Of a DNA stretch of 64,000 bases, positions 34,472 through 43,231 are shown piece after piece; the stretch's first letter is position 1; every line of letters begins with the position of its first letter. The notes under the pieces were generated by a model. The model saw nothing but the letters and a program-made list of their open reading frames with translations, was not told where the DNA came from and ran no database searches. Source of the DNA: Aurantiacibacter marinus (GTDB taxonomy: Bacteria; Pseudomonadota; Alphaproteobacteria; Sphingomonadales; Sphingomonadaceae); the NCBI RefSeq assembly GCF_001021555.1, contig NZ_LDCP01000001.1, positions 930,001-994,000 of the forward strand. Reading direction: 5' to 3'. The position numbers and the translations under genes were made by a program.

Positions 34472-36058
34472 GTGCTTCAGATCAATATCCTGGGTTCCGT
34501 ATCTGTGCGCAAAGATGGACAGACTGTGGCGCTTCCCGCTTCGCGCAAATCGCGAGCTCTTATCGCATATCTGGCTATTGAACCGGGTTCACACACGAGG
34601 TCTGCGTTATGCGATATGTTCTGGGAACTTCCGGATGATCCGCGCGCATCGCTTCGCTGGTCGCTCAGCAAGTTGCGTACGGTCTTGAATTCCGAAGATA
34701 CCGAGAGGCTATTGGCTGATCGGCAAGGCGTGAGGCTCGAACTTCAAGGCATCCAAGTGGACTATTTGGCAGTTCGGGAAACCGTTCGAGACCCGGCTGC
34801 CGCTCCCGATGATCTGGCGAAAGCATGGGAAATGTCTGACAGTGAGATGCTGGAAGATTGCGAACTTTCGAACCAGCCTGAATTCATGATTTGGCTTGGC
34901 CAGCAGCGGAACGAACTTTCTAGATTGCGCTTCGAAATCGCGAAGCGCGCAGCCTTGGCGAACCAGTTTTCGACCATCGATAGTGACAGGTGGGCCGAGC
35001 GATGGCTGACCGAAGCTCCTTTCGACCACGAAGCGGCGGAGAACGCTGTCGCTTCGAAACGCGCGATTGGAATGGAAGCCCAGGCTGATCAGTTGCAGGC
35101 AGACCTGCAGCGGAGTTTTCGCGAAGCAGGACTAACTCCGCCGGAGTTTTCCAAGGAGGGGCACACTGCTGCCGGTCCGGTGCCGAATGTCGGCTTGGCA
35201 ATGAAGGCCGCCGCACCCCGGCAGTCAATCCGCTTTGTCCAGGCGAAGGACAAGGCATCCATTGCCTGGGCACGTGTCGGCGACAAGAATAACCCTCCGC
35301 TTATCAAAGCTGCGAATTGGCTCAATCATCTGGAACTGGACTGGGAAGCGCCAATCTGGAGCCCTCTTTTTCGGCAGCTAGCCGAAACCTTTCATCTGGT
35401 GCGTTACGATGAGCGTGGTTGTGGCCTTTCTGATTGGGATGTCCCTGACATCGATTTCGAAAGCTTTGTCGACGATCTGAAGCTGGTTGCCGATGCCTCG
35501 GGTCTCGACAGATTTCCTTTGCTCGGAATCAGTCAGGGTGCTGCGGTGTCCATCGAATTTGCAGCGCGTTATCCGGAGCGAGTAAGCAAGCTTGTACTTT
35601 TTGGAGGCTATCCCTGCGGTTGGCGGCATACGGCGAACGAAGAAGAGGTCCGGGAACGCGAAGCCGTGATGGTGCTTACCGAAACGGGTTGGGGCCGGGA
35701 CAATCCCGTGTATCGCAATATGTTCTCTCAAAGTTTCATGCCGGATGCGACGGTAGAGGAACTGTCATGGTTCGACGAGTTCCAGCGGCTCACGACATCG
35801 CCTGGCAATGCGGTACGGTTCCTCGAGGCCTTTTCGACACTCGATGTCAGACACAGCCTGGCAAAGGTTAAATGCCCGACGCTGGTAGTGCATTCACAGC
35901 GAGATCAGCGAATTCCCCTTGGTGTCGGTGTTAACATGGCCTCGCAGATACCGGATGCGCGATTTTGTAGCGTCAACAGCAGCAATCACCTGCTCTTGGG
36001 TAGGGAGCCTGCCTCGGCGCAATTCGTTCAGGCAGTCAGGGACTTCCTGTTGGATTAG
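34472..36058 (+). CDS. SARP/BTAD regulator fused to alpha/beta hydrolase
   Basis: A 528-residue fusion. Residues about 1-95 are a SARP-like winged helix (I-N-I-L-G-S-V-S-V ... L-P-A-S-R-K-S-R-A-L-I-A-Y-L-A and S-L-R-W-S-L-S-K-L-R). Residues about 96-245 are a helical BTAD-like domain. Residues about 265-528 are an alpha/beta hydrolase with D-E-R-G-C-G-L-S-D, nucleophile G-I-S-Q-G and His in S-S-N-H-L-L-L. The GTG start has GAGGGGG in front, 20 nt after the glutaminase stop. The hydrolase may act as a ligand sensor or as an enzyme under self-control; the elbow Ser is intact. Confidence 0.85.
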   Translation: MLQINILGSVSVRKDGQTVALPASRKSRALIAYLAIEPGSHTRSALCDMFWELPDDPRASLRWSLSKLRTVLNSEDTERLLADRQGVRLELQGIQVDYLAVRETVRDPAAAPDDLAKAWEMSDSEMLEDCELSNQPEFMIWLGQQRNELSRLRFEIAKRAALANQFSTIDSDRWAERWLTEAPFDHEAAENAVASKRAIGMEAQADQLQADLQRSFREAGLTPPEFSKEGHTAAGPVPNVGLAMKAAAPRQSIRFVQAKDKASIAWARVGDKNNPPLIKAANWLNHLELDWEAPIWSPLFRQLAETFHLVRYDERGCGLSDWDVPDIDFESFVDDLKLVADASGLDRFPLLGISQGAAVSIEFAARYPERVSKLVLFGGYPCGWRHTANEEEVREREAVMVLTETGWGRDNPVYRNMFSQSFMPDATVEELSWFDEFQRLTTSPGNAVRFLEAFSTLDVRHSLAKVKCPTLVVHSQRDQRIPLGVGVNMASQIPDARFCSVNSSNHLLLGREPASAQFVQAVRDFLLD

Positions 36059-36223
36059 CCGAGTGGCGGATTTGCGGCTTTGACCTTCTTGAAGCGGATG
36101 GTCTGCCAACGATCCGTTTGCCGTCAATGACTGGGTGCCTGGCGCTCGGCCAATGGAACCAAGATTAGCAACGATGGGAGCGGGAACACAAAGCAGGTTG
36201 GCCCCATTGGCGTCTGCGTACGC

Positions 36224-37504
36224 TTATTCCGGCGGGACACCTGAATATTCTGCGCCATAGACAGCATCGCGAAAATCGTGATGCATTGCATTGTCGAACG
36301 GGACTTTTTGCGTTGCAAAAACGACTGCCATGTCCTGTCTAGGGTCCACCCAGAACAGCATCGACGGCAAGCCATCCCAAAAAAATTCGTCGACCGTTCC
36401 CCTGTTTTCTTCCGCCGACATGGGCGGCGAATTGCGCACGAAAACGTTTAATCCGAAGCCTCCTGCCCCCTTACTCGGCAGCCACATGCGATCTTCCATG
36501 GATATGCGTGGGTCGAGCATGTCTGTGGCCATAAGCAGGATCGTCGCCGGTTGCAGAATCCGGCGTCCATCCAGTTCGCCTTCATTCAAGAGCATGCGGG
36601 CGAAACGCATGTAATCGTCCACCGTGGTAACGATGCCAGCGCCGCCCATTGTCATCGGCTTCCCGTAGAAATTCGGCGTGAGCCATTCTTCGCGCGGCAT
36701 CGGGTTCAAGGAGCCGTGCTCGTCGGCGATGTAAATGCGAGCCAGCCGGTCAATATCCGCACGGTCGCGTTCCCAGGCGCTGTCGGTCATGCGTAGCGGC
36801 GTAAAAATGTTTTCGGCCACGTAGTCGTCAAACGCCATGCCGGATAAGACTTCGACGAGCCGTGCCTGAACATCAACGCCGGCCGAATAGATCCAGCGGG
36901 TACCAGGATCTGCAAGAAGCGGCACTTGCGCCATCCTCTCGGAAAATTCGGCGAGGGTATTGTCTGCTGACAGCGGTTCCAGCCGATTCCAGACGTTGTC
37001 TGCCGGCTCACCTGAATCACCATAGGTGAAGCCAGCCGTATGGCGCATGACGTCACGGACAGTTGGCGGGCGCAATGGATCGCGCAGCACAAGATTGCCA
37101 TCGCTTCCGATTGCGGTTGCTACCTGCAGATATTCATATTCGGGAAGATGCCAATAGAGTGGATCGTCGAGCCCGAATTTACCCTGCTCCCACAACTGCA
37201 ACAGCGCGACGCCGGTTACAGGCTTGGTCATGGAAAAAATCTGTACGAGCGTATCGCGCGCAAATGGACGGTTATCTTCGCGCGACGACAAACCCGCGTT
37301 CTCGAAACAAACCTCGCGTCCGTCCTGCCAGACCAAGGCAGATGCCCCGACCACCCGGCCTTCGCCGACCGCACTTGAGAGAAAGCTGCCAATCGCCTGG
37401 CAATCCGGCGCGAACCTCGGAGCGAGCGTCGCATTCGAAGTCGGCATCGTTGCACAGGCGGTGAGCCCGAACGCACTTGCCAGTAAAAGCCAATGTCTTG
37501 CCAT
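36224..37504 (-). CDS. Lipoprotein class-C beta-lactamase-like serine hydrolase
   Basis: About 426 residues. The signal M-A-R-H-W-L-L-L-A-S-A-F-G-L-T-A-C has an L-T-A-C lipobox, so it is lipid-anchored. The S-x-x-K motif is S-M-T-K in V-Q-I-F-S-M-T-K-P-V-T-G; the tyrosine motif is W-I-Y-S-A-G. Family members hydrolyse esters, peptides or beta-lactams; true resistance is unlikely without further evidence. The upstream frame continues about 90 nt, but the lipobox decides the start. A paralogous hydrolase without a signal lies at 57518. Confidence 0.85.
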   Translation of the reverse strand: MARHWLLLASAFGLTACATMPTSNATLAPRFAPDCQAIGSFLSSAVGEGRVVGASALVWQDGREVCFENAGLSSREDNRPFARDTLVQIFSMTKPVTGVALLQLWEQGKFGLDDPLYWHLPEYEYLQVATAIGSDGNLVLRDPLRPPTVRDVMRHTAGFTYGDSGEPADNVWNRLEPLSADNTLAEFSERMAQVPLLADPGTRWIYSAGVDVQARLVEVLSGMAFDDYVAENIFTPLRMTDSAWERDRADIDRLARIYIADEHGSLNPMPREEWLTPNFYGKPMTMGGAGIVTTVDDYMRFARMLLNEGELDGRRILQPATILLMATDMLDPRISMEDRMWLPSKGAGGFGLNVFVRNSPPMSAEENRGTVDEFFWDGLPSMLFWVDPRQDMAVVFATQKVPFDNAMHHDFRDAVYGAEYSGVPPE

Positions 37505-38281
37505 TCCCAGACCGTTCTCCACCTCTTGGCCGACGCTATTGTCCTCCATGTGCACCAGCCGGAACGGTAATGTCGAAGGAAAATGTGCTCCCACTGCCGA
37601 ATCTGCAGGCCCGAACTTTCGAATTGGTTTCCACGGGTGGCCGTTCCCGACGGCTTCGATTTGCCATCAGGCAAGTGTTGAAGGCCGTCAGTGAGAACAG
37701 AAGCCTTTCCGCCTTGCATACGACCGATCGCCATGATCGATTTCCATTCAACTCAGCGAAACCTGTTTTATGTGCAGGCGGAAGACGAGGCAAACGAAGC
37801 ACGGGAGCGGTTTTTGTCGTAATCGTTCGGCGGGCAAGGGCAAGCAATCCCTGGCTATCCGTTCACAATAGAGCGGCGCAACGCCAACCCTGGATCGGGC
37901 ACGGCCAAGAACTGGTTTTTCGAACGATACAACATACCGGCGTACACATATGCGGTCGGTGACGAGACAGATCGCGCGGCGATCAGGCGCGCGGCGGAAC
38001 TTCTCGCTCTGCGGTTTATCGCTGCTGCAGAGGAATTATAGCGTAACGACTTCTGCGCTTCCTGGCGCAAGCTGTAGAAGAAATGTACCTCTTCTATTCC
38101 GCTCCATGCTCCTTCCCAGGAGTAAGGTAGTTTTGCCCAAATCGACCAAACAGGACCAAAACCGGCGGCTATCCTGACGGCTTTTCAGCCGAAAGCTTGG
38201 TTTGTCTCTGGTGAAAGGGACGGTGCCGCCTACAGGACTAAAACCTGTGACCGCCTGCATCTGGGAAGCGTTCCTATTGGA
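37505..38281. other. Long intergenic region with tRNA-Thr scar
   Basis: 777 bp with no convincing gene; short open frames lack family resemblance and RBSs. Its last part (38145-38262) is a degenerate copy of the tRNA-Thr-containing repeat. It abuts the haloperoxidase-like stop codon. Confidence 0.6.
38145..38262. repeat. tRNA-Thr 3'-end scar, copy A (degenerate)
   Basis: The left flank CAAACAGGACCAAAAC...CAGCCGAAAGCTTGG and the tRNA-like part GGTGCCGCCTACAGGACT (from 38222) followed by AAAACCTGTGACC match copies D and E with substitutions (for example CTAAAAC for CTCGAAC). It shows the T-arm and acceptor end of tRNA-Thr on the minus strand. Confidence 0.7.
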
Positions 38282-39499
38282 CTATTGCCGCGGCGGCATC
38301 AGCTTCAATGTTTCTGCCGCAACCGTCCTCCCGATATCTTCGGCGGCATCGTTGGAAAAACGATAATGAACGCCGCCAACAATCCGTGAAAATGAGACTT
38401 CCTCCACCCACTGGTCAAAAGTAGGCAGCACCTGCACAACCGCATAGTCGAGAGACCGCGAGCCAACTTGCACTCCACCAGGAGGTGCGTCACCGACTTC
38501 CGCCTTCAATACCTCTGCAGCCGCCGAAGCCCAGCTGCAGTGCGCGCAAGGATACTCAGGATGGTTGGGTGTACGAATATAGGGCTCCCAGTTGGGGTCC
38601 ATTTCCGTTTCCGGATTTCCGTCCATGTCCGCGTTCCGGATGGCAGTAATCGGCCGCCAAAAGTTATTCCGCAGCTTTGCCAGACCGGTAATTACACCAG
38701 TATCGTCTGTTGCCATGTAAAGCAGCGCAACCATTCGCGCATTCGCCGTAGTGCTTCGACCGGGCATGTCCGCGATCGCTTCAAGTGTAGGCATGATGAT
38801 CGGTGTGATCCGGTACCTGGCGATGCGGCTTTGAATGGATGTCCTTTCCGTGCTCTCTCTTCCGCCAAGCCGTCTGACTTCATCAAAATCGCGCGCCCAG
38901 ACTTCGCTGCTCAATTCGGGCGGCGGAGGCGGCATGTAGGATTCCGGATCTTCAAGCGACCAGAACGGCAAATTCGCATACCAATCGGGGAACACAGGCA
39001 ATTGAACAGGGACCCAGGTGCCAGGAGCCGTGAATGGCCGATAAGGGCTCGCAACGCGTTCAGGATCGACAGCTCCGGCCATTAACGCCGCAGCAGCTGC
39101 TCGTGTGCCCACCGCAATTCCCCGCTCTGTTTCATCGCCCTGAGGAAGCGTGGCCAAGGCAAGTTCATAGCTGCGCTCAATATCTTCCGTTCTCGACCTG
39201 AAATGAGCCAGCAAGACGTCTTTCGCCGCAGTCATGACCGCCGCTTCTACGGACGCCGCGGCCTCCTCTGGAGGAACCGCTAGATGGCTCTCGTATTCCT
39301 GCTCAATTGCGTTTGCTGCTTCAAACATTGCTAACGCAAGCTGCGTTTGAGCAAAGAAATGCTCGGGCGAGCTAGGCGAATCGTCCCCGCCTGCGATTGT
39401 GCGTCCGAACTGAGCCCAATCCGTAACAATGTCAGCTTGCGCTGCCGTGCCGGTACACAGTGCTCCGAGCATGGCCGCAACGGCCACCAACTTCTTCAT
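38282..39499 (-). CDS. Vanadium haloperoxidase/PAP2-like exported protein
   Basis: About 405 residues with a signal peptide (residues 1-22, ending T-A-A-Q-A-D). The vanadate/phosphate pocket pattern is K275-x6-R282-P, then P-C-A-H320, then S-R372-x5-H378. All five charged or His ligands are present. The usual S-G-H is C-A-H here, and substituting Ser with Cys at a position that hydrogen-bonds vanadate may alter activity towards phosphatase or none. The ATG at 39499 follows GGGGGGA. The gene stands alone between two tRNA-Thr scars, so it may be cargo. Halogenation is unproven. Confidence 0.8.
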   Translation of the reverse strand: MKKLVAVAAMLGALCTGTAAQADIVTDWAQFGRTIAGGDDSPSSPEHFFAQTQLALAMFEAANAIEQEYESHLAVPPEEAAASVEAAVMTAAKDVLLAHFRSRTEDIERSYELALATLPQGDETERGIAVGTRAAAAALMAGAVDPERVASPYRPFTAPGTWVPVQLPVFPDWYANLPFWSLEDPESYMPPPPPELSSEVWARDFDEVRRLGGRESTERTSIQSRIARYRITPIIMPTLEAIADMPGRSTTANARMVALLYMATDDTGVITGLAKLRNNFWRPITAIRNADMDGNPETEMDPNWEPYIRTPNHPEYPCAHCSWASAAAEVLKAEVGDAPPGGVQVGSRSLDYAVVQVLPTFDQWVEEVSFSRIVGGVHYRFSNDAAEDIGRTVAAETLKLMPPRQ

Positions 39500-39818
39500 C
39501 ATCAGTCCCCCCAATGTAAGCATGAAGACTATCACCGCGCGGCACACTTGCAATTGGTTTGTTGGGCGACACCTGGCTCGCAAAACTCGATGTGCCATCC
39601 GGGTCGTCAGTAGGGTCGTGGGCAGAATGGCAGCTCGCGCAAAGCACTTCTGAAAGGCATGATTCCGTTTACAGGAATGCAACCTGTGAGCCCCGCAATA
39701 CAAGGCCTGTTTCCTTAGGGAACAGCGTGTTACCGTATTCCGGGTTTTGCGACCATGATCGGCGAATTGGTTAGCCTAAATTCAGCAAAAACCTGAAGTC
39801 CACCCTTCAAAGGTCAAT
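39500..39818. other. Intergenic region with tRNA-Thr scar before EPS locus
   Basis: About 320 bp between the haloperoxidase start and the activator stop, both on the minus strand. It contains scar copy B (39649-39710). No other gene is supported. Confidence 0.6.
39649..39710. repeat. tRNA-Thr 3'-end scar, copy B (highly degenerate)
   Basis: TTCTGAAAGGCATGATTCCG, then TTTACAGGAATGCAACCTGT and GAGCCCCGCAATACAAGG align with the tRNA-containing core of copies D and E. It marks the left border of the EPS locus. Confidence 0.6.
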
Positions 39819-41252
39819 CTACGAATTCCACCGGCCGCGCATCCGGTAAATTGTTGATGGGCTTACATCGAGCTCTACTGCAGCCTTCGGAATGCTGCCG
39901 CCTGCTCTTTCGATTGCGGCTTCTACAATCTGTCGCTCTGCGTCCGCCAGAGTCATCGGAACGTTGCCGTTCGCGATTGCAGGAGCACTGGCGTAGTCCG
40001 TGATTTGGACGTGTTGAACACGTGATTGTGAATTATGAGGCGCCAAGCCTGCAACTGGTGCGGGGGGCGGGGCTGGGATATCTCTGGCGAAGGTTTCCAG
40101 TTCCAGAACAGGTCCGGGATTCATGACAACGATACGGCGAATTGTATTCTGCAGCTCACGAACATTGCCGGGCCACCGCCGGCTTTGGAGCGACGCGAGG
40201 ATATCTGGTGCCAATTGATCGAACGCTTTGCCTTCCTCGGCTGCGAAGCGATCTAGAAACGTCTGCGCTATCAGCCCGATATCGCCTTCTCTTTCACGCA
40301 AGGGCGGCAGCTCCAAAGGGATGACTGCCAGCCGGTAGAACAAATCCTCGCGGAAGCGTCCCTCTGCGACTTCGAGAGCGGGATTGCGATTTGTGGCGCA
40401 TAGCACACGCACATCGACAGCTTCAGGCCGGTTCGAGCCGACCGGCTGCACCATCCCCGTTTGCAGAAAGCGCAGCAGTTTAACTTGCAGAGCCAGATCC
40501 ATCTCGCAGATTTCATCGAGAAACAGGGTTCCTCCATGTGCTTCCCGCGCGGCGCCCTTCCGGTCGGCAACCGCGCCTGTGAAAGAGCCTTTGACGTGGC
40601 CGAAAATCTCGGATTCGAGCAGGTTTTCCGGAATTGCGCCGCAGTTGATGGCCACAAAACGCTTTCTGGCGCGCTGGCCGGAATTGTGGATTGCTTCGGC
40701 GGCGACTTCCTTGCCCGTACCGCTTTCGCCGGTGATGAAAACTGTGGCGGCTGATCGTGCGACATTTTCGATTGCGCGGTAAACGACCTGCATGCTGGGT
40801 GACTTGCCGATAAAGCCCTGAAACGTGTCACGCCCCACCAGTTTCTGCGCGGTTTCGACCTTCTCCACCAAATCCTGCCGCTCGAATGCATTGCGAACGG
40901 TGGTGAGCAAACGTGGCGGTGCGACCGGTTTGACCAGAAAATCATAGGCGCCCAGCCGCATGGCAGTGATGGCGCGGTTGATCGAGCCATCAGCTGTCAC
41001 AACGATGATAGTGCTCTTCTCGACCAGCCCCGGTCTATCCTCAAGCCACTCCAGCCCGTCATAGTCGGGAAGCTGCAAATCCAGCAGAATGATGTCGAAA
41101 GGTTGATCGGCCCCGGCAATTGCGTCATCCGCAGCGCCGCCCGTTTCGACCATTTGCACATGATGGCCGGCCCCTTCCAGGATACCGGCAAAGGTGTGCG
41201 CGATGGAAATTGCGTCTTCAACAATCAGAATGTTGGCGCCAGCTTTGCTCAT
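39819..41252 (-). CDS. Sigma-54-dependent response regulator (NtrC/LuxO type)
   Basis: About 477 residues. The receiver (1-120) has I-V-E-D13 and phosphoacceptor D58 in L-L-D-L-Q-L-P-D. The AAA+ domain (about 145-380) has Walker A G-E-S-G-T-G-K-E and the sigma-54 contact loop G-S-F-T-G-A (canonical G-A-F-T-G-A). A Fis-type HTH ends the protein (A-G-G-S-I-P-K-A-A-V-E-L-D-V-S-P-S-T-I-Y-R). It is expected to open sigma-54 promoters when phosphorylated. Its ATG overlaps the H-NOX stop by ATGA. A -24/-12 promoter lies before that operon, so it likely autoregulates and controls the EPS operons. No kinase is adjacent; the hybrid kinase at 52107 is the candidate partner. Confidence 0.92.
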   Translation of the reverse strand: MSKAGANILIVEDAISIAHTFAGILEGAGHHVQMVETGGAADDAIAGADQPFDIILLDLQLPDYDGLEWLEDRPGLVEKSTIIVVTADGSINRAITAMRLGAYDFLVKPVAPPRLLTTVRNAFERQDLVEKVETAQKLVGRDTFQGFIGKSPSMQVVYRAIENVARSAATVFITGESGTGKEVAAEAIHNSGQRARKRFVAINCGAIPENLLESEIFGHVKGSFTGAVADRKGAAREAHGGTLFLDEICEMDLALQVKLLRFLQTGMVQPVGSNRPEAVDVRVLCATNRNPALEVAEGRFREDLFYRLAVIPLELPPLREREGDIGLIAQTFLDRFAAEEGKAFDQLAPDILASLQSRRWPGNVRELQNTIRRIVVMNPGPVLELETFARDIPAPPPAPVAGLAPHNSQSRVQHVQITDYASAPAIANGNVPMTLADAERQIVEAAIERAGGSIPKAAVELDVSPSTIYRMRGRWNS

Positions 41253-41785
41253 GCCGGAGGCGCCAGTTTGAAGACTGCCCGGTTGCCGCTTGCATTGGCT
41301 TCCCACGTCAGAATGCGCGGATCTTCGTAATGTTTTATGCTCTGCGCGATCAGGCCATAGGCGATATGGGCCAGGGGACGATGCGATTCATAGGTGACGA
41401 CAAGGTCATCACCGTCGCGTGTTGTGACAACGCTGGGCGGCTGTGCGCCGGGATACAGAATGCGCACTTCTTCATGAATATGCGGCCCGACATGATCGAG
41501 CAGCGCATCGACAGTGGCGTAGAGCTTCATGATATCGGGAAACAGCACCTGAAATCGACCGAACAGAAATGAGCCATATTTGCGGCACAGTTCGTCTCCG
41601 GGAATACCGGACATTTCCGACGCAATATCGACCATCTTCAATGCGTGAGCAGAGGGGTAGGAACCGACGGCGGTGAATGCACCGCCGTTTGGCAGATCGG
41701 CTTTTGTGAGCACTTCATCGGCAAAAACGACGCCCACGGCATCTTCCATGAAATTGACCAACTCGGTAAAAATGACACCCTTCAT
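41249..41785 (-). CDS. H-NOX heme nitric-oxide sensor
   Basis: A 178-residue single-domain H-NOX protein: start M-K-G-V-I-F-T-E-L-V-N-F-M-E, proximal heme ligand H104 in P-H-I-H-E-E-V, conserved Pro117, and the heme-propionate clamp Y132-x-S134-x-R136. Position 141, aligned to the distal tyrosine of O2-binding H-NOX, is Ile, which suggests an NO sensor. Length is normal. GGAG precedes the ATG at 41785 by about 7 nt; an upstream in-frame extension would run through the promoter. Known H-NOX proteins regulate histidine kinases or diguanylate cyclases. Here it is coupled to a sigma-54 activator gene next to an EPS locus. Confidence 0.92.
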   Translation of the reverse strand: MKGVIFTELVNFMEDAVGVVFADEVLTKADLPNGGAFTAVGSYPSAHALKMVDIASEMSGIPGDELCRKYGSFLFGRFQVLFPDIMKLYATVDALLDHVGPHIHEEVRILYPGAQPPSVVTTRDGDDLVVTYESHRPLAHIAYGLIAQSIKHYEDPRILTWEANASGNRAVFKLAPPA

Positions 41786-41820
41786 CAGACACTCCGGCAG
41801 TTTGACTACCTTATTAAGCA

Positions 41821-41837
41821 AGCACGAGACGTGCCAA
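41821..41837 (-). promoter_or_regulatory. Sigma-54 promoter of H-NOX/activator operon
   Basis: On the minus strand TTGGCACGTCTCGTGCT has the invariant GG and GC separated by 10 nt. The predicted start is near 41810, giving a 25-nt leader to the H-NOX ATG at 41785. Confidence 0.82.
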
Positions 41838-41890
41838 ATGCAAAAAGCTTGGCAATCTGCCATTCCGCACATTTGCATAGCGCTAAACTG

Positions 41891-41946
41891 TTGCAAAATG
41901 CAAAACAGCCTTCGCAAATTGCAACATTTTTCGTCGCAAAATGCAC
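41891..41946. promoter_or_regulatory. Three phased dyads, putative activator binding sites
   Basis: TTGCAAAATGCAA (41891-41903), TCGCAAATTGCAA (41912-41924) and TCGCAAAATGCAC (41934-41946) are variants of TTGCA-N3-TGCAA. Centres are 21 and 22 bp apart, so all lie on one DNA face. The middle site is 107-108 bp from both divergent predicted start sites, the usual enhancer distance for a sigma-54 activator. Confidence 0.75.
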
Positions 41947-41997
41947 AGAATGGCAATCTGAGAACGCGATTTGTCCGAAAACTGTCGGAAAACCCAG

Positions 41998-42014
41998 TTG
42001 GCACGATGATTGAA
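41998..42014 (+). promoter_or_regulatory. Sigma-54-like promoter of EPS export operon
   Basis: TTGGCACGATGATTGAA matches the -24 box perfectly with GG in register; the -12 element reads GA rather than GC. The predicted start near 42025 gives a 25-nt leader to the ATG at 42050. The same GA variant recurs at 50425-50441. Confidence 0.7.
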
Positions 42015-42049
42015 AAGCAGCGGACAAATCCCACTCGGAGAATTGTCCC

Positions 42050-43231
42050 ATGCGTGCCACATCATTGACCCTCGCCATTGCCGCGGCCCTGCTTGGGGGG
42101 TGCGTTGCGGGCCATGCTCCTGCCAATTACGAAGGTGCCGCATGGATGCCCCAGCAGCGCGCGCAGCCTGCAACCTATGGCTGCTCCCACACACCCACAG
42201 CACTGCCTGCCATTCCTACAGCGAACATGGCCAACCCCGTCGGACTATTGCTTGCACCGGGGGACAGGCTTCGTCTGGACGTTCTTGGCGATACAGACCG
42301 GGTCAGCGGCGTTTATGTTATCGGTGACGATGGCCATCTGAGCATCAACGGCCTTGGTCGGATCAGTGCCATCGGATTATCGCAGACCGATCTTGAAAGC
42401 CGTCTGCGCACGCAATTGATGGCGCAGGAAATTGTCCGCCCGCTGCGCAATGCCGTGCGCATCAATCTGCTGGAAAGCGCGGGCGTTTCCATCGCTGTAA
42501 GCGGCGCGGTATTTAATCCCGGCAGCGTGCGGGCCGGCGAGCGTACTCCTGAAAACCGCGTCGGCCAGAGCGAAGGCGCTGCATATGGTGATACGAATGT
42601 CGGCCGCACCGTATCCACTGCCCTGCGTGCTGCAGGCGGGGTGCGTCCGGATGCCGATATCCGCCAGATCGGGCTGGTCCGCCATGACCGGATGATGGTG
42701 CTTGATCTGCGCGCCAGCCATGATGGCACCAGCGTGGGTGATGTTCTGCTGGCACCCGGTGACCGGCTGATAGTTCCGTCGACCGGCTGCTTCGATCCCA
42801 ACCTTGTGCGACCATCGGTCGTTACCCAGCCAGGCATACGCGTTCACATGTCCAACTTGTCTCGCCCAGCCAACAACAATGCAGGCGCCGGAATCAGCGA
42901 ACGGACCGGCAGCCTGCCGTATGGCACCCGGTTCCTGCAGGGTTTGGTAGCGATGAATTGTATTGGCGGCTCTGCCATGAATGCAGGGCGCCGCGCCGTT
43001 CTGATCAGCCGCAACCCGATGACTGGTCAATCCGTGGTGGTCGAGCGCGAAGTGGAGGAGCTGGTCCGTCACGCAAATCGTGATGACTTTGATCCCTATC
43101 TCATGCCGGGTGATGCGCTTGCCTGTTACGACAGCCGCTGGATGAATTTGCGTGACGCGGTCAGTCTTGTGTCCAACGCCGCCAGTACTCTGACACCGGC
43201 TATCCTTCTTGAACAGACGGTCACGAACTGA
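42050..43231 (+). CDS. Polysaccharide export lipoprotein (Wza/GumB-like OPX)
   Basis: A 393-residue outer-membrane lipoprotein with lipobox L-G-G-C at Cys18. The polysaccharide-export domain has L-L-A-P-G-D-R-L-R-L-D-V and G-D-D-G-H-L-S-I-N-G-L-G-R-I near 65-105. SLBB-like domains follow (V-S-I-A-V-S-G-A-V-F-N-P-G-S-V-R-A-G and D-V-L-L-A-P-G-D-R-L-I-V). Members form the outer-membrane channel for the polymer. GGAG precedes the ATG. Its stop overlaps the next start by one base. It is the first gene of an operon under a sigma-54-like promoter. Confidence 0.9.
   Translation: MRATSLTLAIAAALLGGCVAGHAPANYEGAAWMPQQRAQPATYGCSHTPTALPAIPTANMANPVGLLLAPGDRLRLDVLGDTDRVSGVYVIGDDGHLSINGLGRISAIGLSQTDLESRLRTQLMAQEIVRPLRNAVRINLLESAGVSIAVSGAVFNPGSVRAGERTPENRVGQSEGAAYGDTNVGRTVSTALRAAGGVRPDADIRQIGLVRHDRMMVLDLRASHDGTSVGDVLLAPGDRLIVPSTGCFDPNLVRPSVVTQPGIRVHMSNLSRPANNNAGAGISERTGSLPYGTRFLQGLVAMNCIGGSAMNAGRRAVLISRNPMTGQSVVVEREVEELVRHANRDDFDPYLMPGDALACYDSRWMNLRDAVSLVSNAASTLTPAILLEQTVTN

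Noticed and set aside
37536-37847. 103-residue reading frame upstream of the lipoprotein hydrolase
   Set aside because: No RBS, no family and biased composition; treated as non-coding.
41831-41843. Fourth activator dyad GTGCCAAATGCAA
   Set aside because: Half of it is the -24 box of the minus-strand promoter, so the match is probably accidental.
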